The notes beneath the pieces were generated by a model that saw only the letters and a list, made by a program, of their open reading frames with translations, searched no databases and was not told the origin of the DNA. A DNA stretch of 9,778 bases from a bacterium (lineage in GTDB: Bacteria; Verrucomicrobiota; Verrucomicrobiia; Limisphaerales; UBA11358), in assembly GCA_021781185.1 (NCBI GenBank), contig JAJXXI010000016.1:1-9778 (forward strand), written 5' to 3'. Position 1 is the stretch's first letter; every line of letters starts with the position of its first letter. Below are positions 8,452 through 9,778 of the stretch, one piece after another. A program made the position numbers and the translations under genes.

Positions 8452-9039
8452 TCACGGCTGGGAAACAAACGGATTGTCCTTCAGGTTAAACCGGAGCAGC
8501 CGTTTGGCCCAATGTTTTGCATAGTCCACGCCGATCCTTGGCCGTTTGACCAAGGCAACCGGCGCGGAACCATCCGGCTCGGCGATGAAAAACTCTTCAC
8601 TCAGCAAATCATGTGCGTTTAGCCTCCGGTCAATTGCCATGGCGCGACACAACAGTCCCGGCCCCTGGGTGCGAGCGGCAATATCCTTCACCGGTTCAAG
8701 CGCTCGCAGCAGCACTGCCGAGCCATGCCCGGCATGCTCCGTCACGACGTTCATGCAGTGATGGACGCCGTAAATCAAATAGACATAGGCATAACCGGGC
8801 GGCCCGAACATGGTTTTGGTGCGTTCTGTCAGCCCTTTTGATGAATGGGATGCGAGATCGTGTTCGCCGAGGTAGGCCTCCACTTCCACGATTTTGCCAA
8901 TGCGCTCAAGGCCGTCACTACGGTGAACAAGGAGTTTTCCGATCAATTCTTGGGCCACAATCAACGTGTCGCGGGCATAGAAACGGCGCGGGAGCTTTCT
9001 CACGAAAGAAGACTGGCGCAATTCCCGGTTTGACACCAA
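8452..9039 (-). CDS. mpg: 3-methyladenine DNA glycosylase (AAG/MPG family)
   Basis: This monofunctional DNA glycosylase removes alkylated purines such as 3-methyladenine and hypoxanthine, starting base-excision repair. Motifs match human AAG: FYARDTLIVAQELIGKLLV near the N-terminus; VEVEAYLGEHDLASHS (51-66) with the water-activating Glu54 and His65; and GPPGYAYVYLIYG, with Tyr90 in place of the base-flipping intercalating tyrosine. HHCMNVVT, VLLRALEP (Arg112 equivalent) and the C-terminal RPRIGVDYAKHWAKRLLRF follow. The length of about 195 residues is normal for bacteria. There is no ATG near the N-terminus: possible starts are TTG at 9039, GTG at 9036 or TTG at 9021, so the first residues are uncertain. 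No SD is seen. It is convergent with clpP and divergent from the tRNA genes. Confidence 0.95.
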   Translation of the reverse strand: MVSNRELRQSSFVRKLPRRFYARDTLIVAQELIGKLLVHRSDGLERIGKIVEVEAYLGEHDLASHSSKGLTERTKTMFGPPGYAYVYLIYGVHHCMNVVTEHAGHGSAVLLRALEPVKDIAARTQGPGLLCRAMAIDRRLNAHDLLSEEFFIAEPDGSAPVALVKRPRIGVDYAKHWAKRLLRFNLKDNPFVSQP

Positions 9040-9074
9040 GCAAAATGTTCGCAGAATGGTGGGCCGTTTTGGCG

Positions 9075-9151
9075 GCCAGCGTAGCTCAGTTGGTTAGAGC
9101 GTGGGACTCATAAGCCCGAGGTCAGTGGTTCGATTCCACTCGCTGGCACCA
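9075..9151 (+). tRNA. tRNA with CAT anticodon, elongator Met (or Ile2)
   Basis: The 77-base cloverleaf has acceptor GCCAGCG/CGCTGGC, D-stem GCTC/GAGC, T-arm AGTGG-TTCGATT-CCACT and an encoded CCA end. The anticodon CAT is at 9109-9111 in the loop CTCATAA. The first pair is G1-C72, so it is not the initiator. The anticodon stem TGGGA/GCCCG has a U-G outer pair and an A-G mismatch next to the loop. Elongator Met is most likely; a lysidine-modified Ile2 tRNA cannot be excluded by sequence alone. Confidence 0.93.
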
Positions 9152-9163
9152 CTTCCAATTTTC

Positions 9164-9238
9164 GGGCGCTTGGCGCAGTGGTAGCGCTGCTCCTTTACAC
9201 GGAGAAGGTCGGGGGTTCGAATCCCTCAGTGCCCACCA
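9164..9238 (+). tRNA. tRNA-Val (TAC)
   Basis: The 75-base cloverleaf has acceptor GGGCGCT/AGTGCCC (one G-U pair), D-stem GCGC/GCGC, anticodon stem CTCC/GGAG with loop TTTACAC (anticodon TAC at 9196-9198), T-arm with GGTTCGAATCC and an encoded CCA. It lies 12 bases after the CAT tRNA and is probably co-transcribed with it. No duplicated 3' end that would mark an integration site is seen in the window. Confidence 0.95.
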
Positions 9239-9240
9239 TT

Positions 9241-9625
9241 TTAAACGATTAAGTGCAACATAACTGCCGGACAACGACGTATTGTTGTTGTGGGTAGGAC
9301 ACGTCACTCCACGCACGCCGCTGGTGGCTTTATCACATGTTGGCGGTCAGGGGGACTGACCTCCCCACCTTTCGCGTGCTTTGCGAGAATATGAGGTTAG
9401 TTGACGGGCGTCCTGAAAGCTCATGCAGCAGTTGCAGGACGGACGGAAGCCGGGACACCATAAGGGCCTGTTGGGCGCTAACCAGCAGGCGGCTTGCGGG
9501 ATAGGCTCGGGAAATACGCCCGGAGTTCAATCTCCGCTTTCGTGGATCAGCACCGGCGAAAAGCGCCTACTTGGAGATTGCCCCGCATACCTAAGCCGGA
9601 ACCATGCAGTAGAGAGATAATTTTT
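9241..9625 (+). ncRNA. Candidate structured RNA of unknown family
   Basis: This stretch of about 385 bases has no convincing ORF but many good stems. They are: ACAACGAC/GTTGTTGT (9271-9278/9284-9291), CGCCG/TGGCG (9316-9320/9341-9345), GTCAG/CTGAC (9346-9350/9356-9360), TCGC/GCGA (9372-9375/9383-9386), CGTCCTG/CAGGACG (9409-9415/9435-9441) and GCCTGTTGG/CCAGCAGGC (9466-9474/9482-9490). A nested 3' domain follows: GGCTT/AAGCC (9491-9495/9593-9597), GCGGG/CCCGC (9496-9500/9582-9586), CAATCTCC/GGAGATTG (9528-9535/9573-9580) and GCTTTCG/CGAAAAGC (9536-9542/9557-9564). G-U pairs in three of these stems would be A-C mismatches on the other strand, so + transcription is favoured, in line with the tRNAs. 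A T5 run lies at 9621-9625. I did not find the hallmark motifs of RNase P RNA, tmRNA, SRP RNA or 6S RNA. Boundaries are approximate. Confidence 0.5.
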
Positions 9626-9633
9626 CATGTGAT

Positions 9634-9778
9634 TTAGCTGGTGAAGGCGGGTCGGTTTTCAACTGCATTGCAGTTGGGGAAAGGACTCAAAATCTTCTCC
9701 CATAAACGCCGCCACCAAGCGCGTTCGCGGTGGGGCACGGCCAGCTTGATGGTGGTTTTTCCCTGGGCATAACTCAGC
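9634..9778 (-). CDS. C-terminal fragment of an unidentified protein (truncated by window edge)
   Basis: A - strand frame is open from the right window edge (codon beginning at 9777) to a TAA at 9636-9634, giving 47 residues that start LSYAQGKTTIKLAVPHRERA and continue with WWRRLWEKIL. The first 30 residues have the mixed charged and aromatic composition of a real protein; the last 17 (including NCNAVENRPAFTS) look less constrained and contain a perfect palindrome at the DNA level. No family is recognised. It may be a true gene end or a chance open frame; an overlapping + strand frame is also open over most of this stretch. Confidence 0.4.
   Translation of the reverse strand, partial: LSYAQGKTTIKLAVPHRERAWWRRLWEKILSPFPNCNAVENRPAFTS
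9660..9676. repeat. Perfect 17-bp palindrome
   Basis: CAACTGCA and TGCAGTTG flank a single central T. As RNA this would form a 6-bp stem with a CATTG loop. It has no T-tract on + and lies inside the putative - strand coding tail. It may be a protein-binding site or chance. Confidence 0.35.

Noticed and set aside
9075..9151. Initiator tRNA-fMet
   Set aside because: G1-C72 pairs in the acceptor and the anticodon stem has fewer than three clean G-C pairs next to the loop (A-G mismatch).
9122..9316. 64-residue - strand ORF containing WWALRDSNPRPSPCKGAALPLRQ-like text
   Set aside because: It is the antisense translation of the two tRNA genes, a well-known type of spurious database protein.
9346..9366. 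H-type pseudoknot GTCAG/CTGAC with GGGGA/TCCCC
   Set aside because: Connecting loops would be essentially zero length, so both stems cannot form together; treated as alternative pairings instead.
9423..9620. 65-residue + ORF inside the structured RNA region
   Set aside because: Its path follows the stems of the candidate RNA and the protein has no motif or SD.
9241..9625. RNase P RNA, tmRNA, SRP RNA or 6S RNA
   Set aside because: I looked for the GAGGAAAGTCC and ACAG-type RNase P motifs, the TTCGAC and tag ORF of tmRNA, the GGTCAGGTCCGGAAGG SRP core and a 6S-like single long duplex, and found none; a model search could overrule this.

Overview
The window is a compact, GC-rich bacterial chromosome segment made almost entirely of housekeeping genes. 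Only one gene start, that of a short leader ORF, has a clear Shine-Dalgarno (SD) sequence. Protein character (a multi-domain FtsK/SpoIIIE ATPase, a [4Fe-4S]-type PurF, PyrR paired with PyrB, a small conserved basic protein) suggests the Verrucomicrobiota/Planctomycetota (PVC) neighbourhood, most likely a verrucomicrobium. That assignment is inference, not proof.

Layout. Positions 2-2476 (+) hold the 3' part of an FtsK/SpoIIIE-like ATPase with three tandem RecA-like domains, of which only the middle one has an intact P-loop. After a 183-bp gap comes a + strand run: purF (first step of purine synthesis), deoC (deoxyribose-phosphate aldolase) and a 66-residue two-helix membrane protein. This run meets a convergent - strand unit, pyrR-pyrB, tail to tail with only 5 bp between stop codons. 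pyrR and pyrB overlap by 4 bp. Upstream of pyrR is a small conserved protein of unknown role (6629-6850, -), then a 285-bp AT-richer divergent spacer. From there a Nudix hydrolase and clpP are read on +. A strong hairpin terminator separates clpP from a convergent 3-methyladenine DNA glycosylase gene (mpg, -). Two tRNA genes follow on + (CAT, Met-type; TAC, Val), then about 380 bp of non-coding but strongly self-complementary sequence that looks like a structured RNA, and finally the probable tail of another - strand gene at the window edge.

How the parts work together. The centre of the window concerns nucleotides: PurF commits PRPP to purines, PyrB commits carbamoyl phosphate to pyrimidines, PyrR senses pyrimidine nucleotides, and DeoC salvages deoxyribose phosphate. 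The most interesting element is the pyrR leader. It contains a good PyrR-binding hairpin (CNGNGA hexaloop), an intrinsic terminator whose U-tract touches the pyrR start codon, and a 22-codon leader ORF. The leader ORF's SD (AAGGA) lies in the 3' arm of the PyrR-binding hairpin, and its reading frame crosses the terminator and ends just inside pyrR. This suggests an attenuator in which PyrR controls leader translation, which in turn controls both termination and pyrR translation.

The second candidate of interest is the structured RNA after the tRNAs (about 9241-9625). Its stems contain G-U pairs that are compatible only with + strand transcription. I could not assign it to a family.
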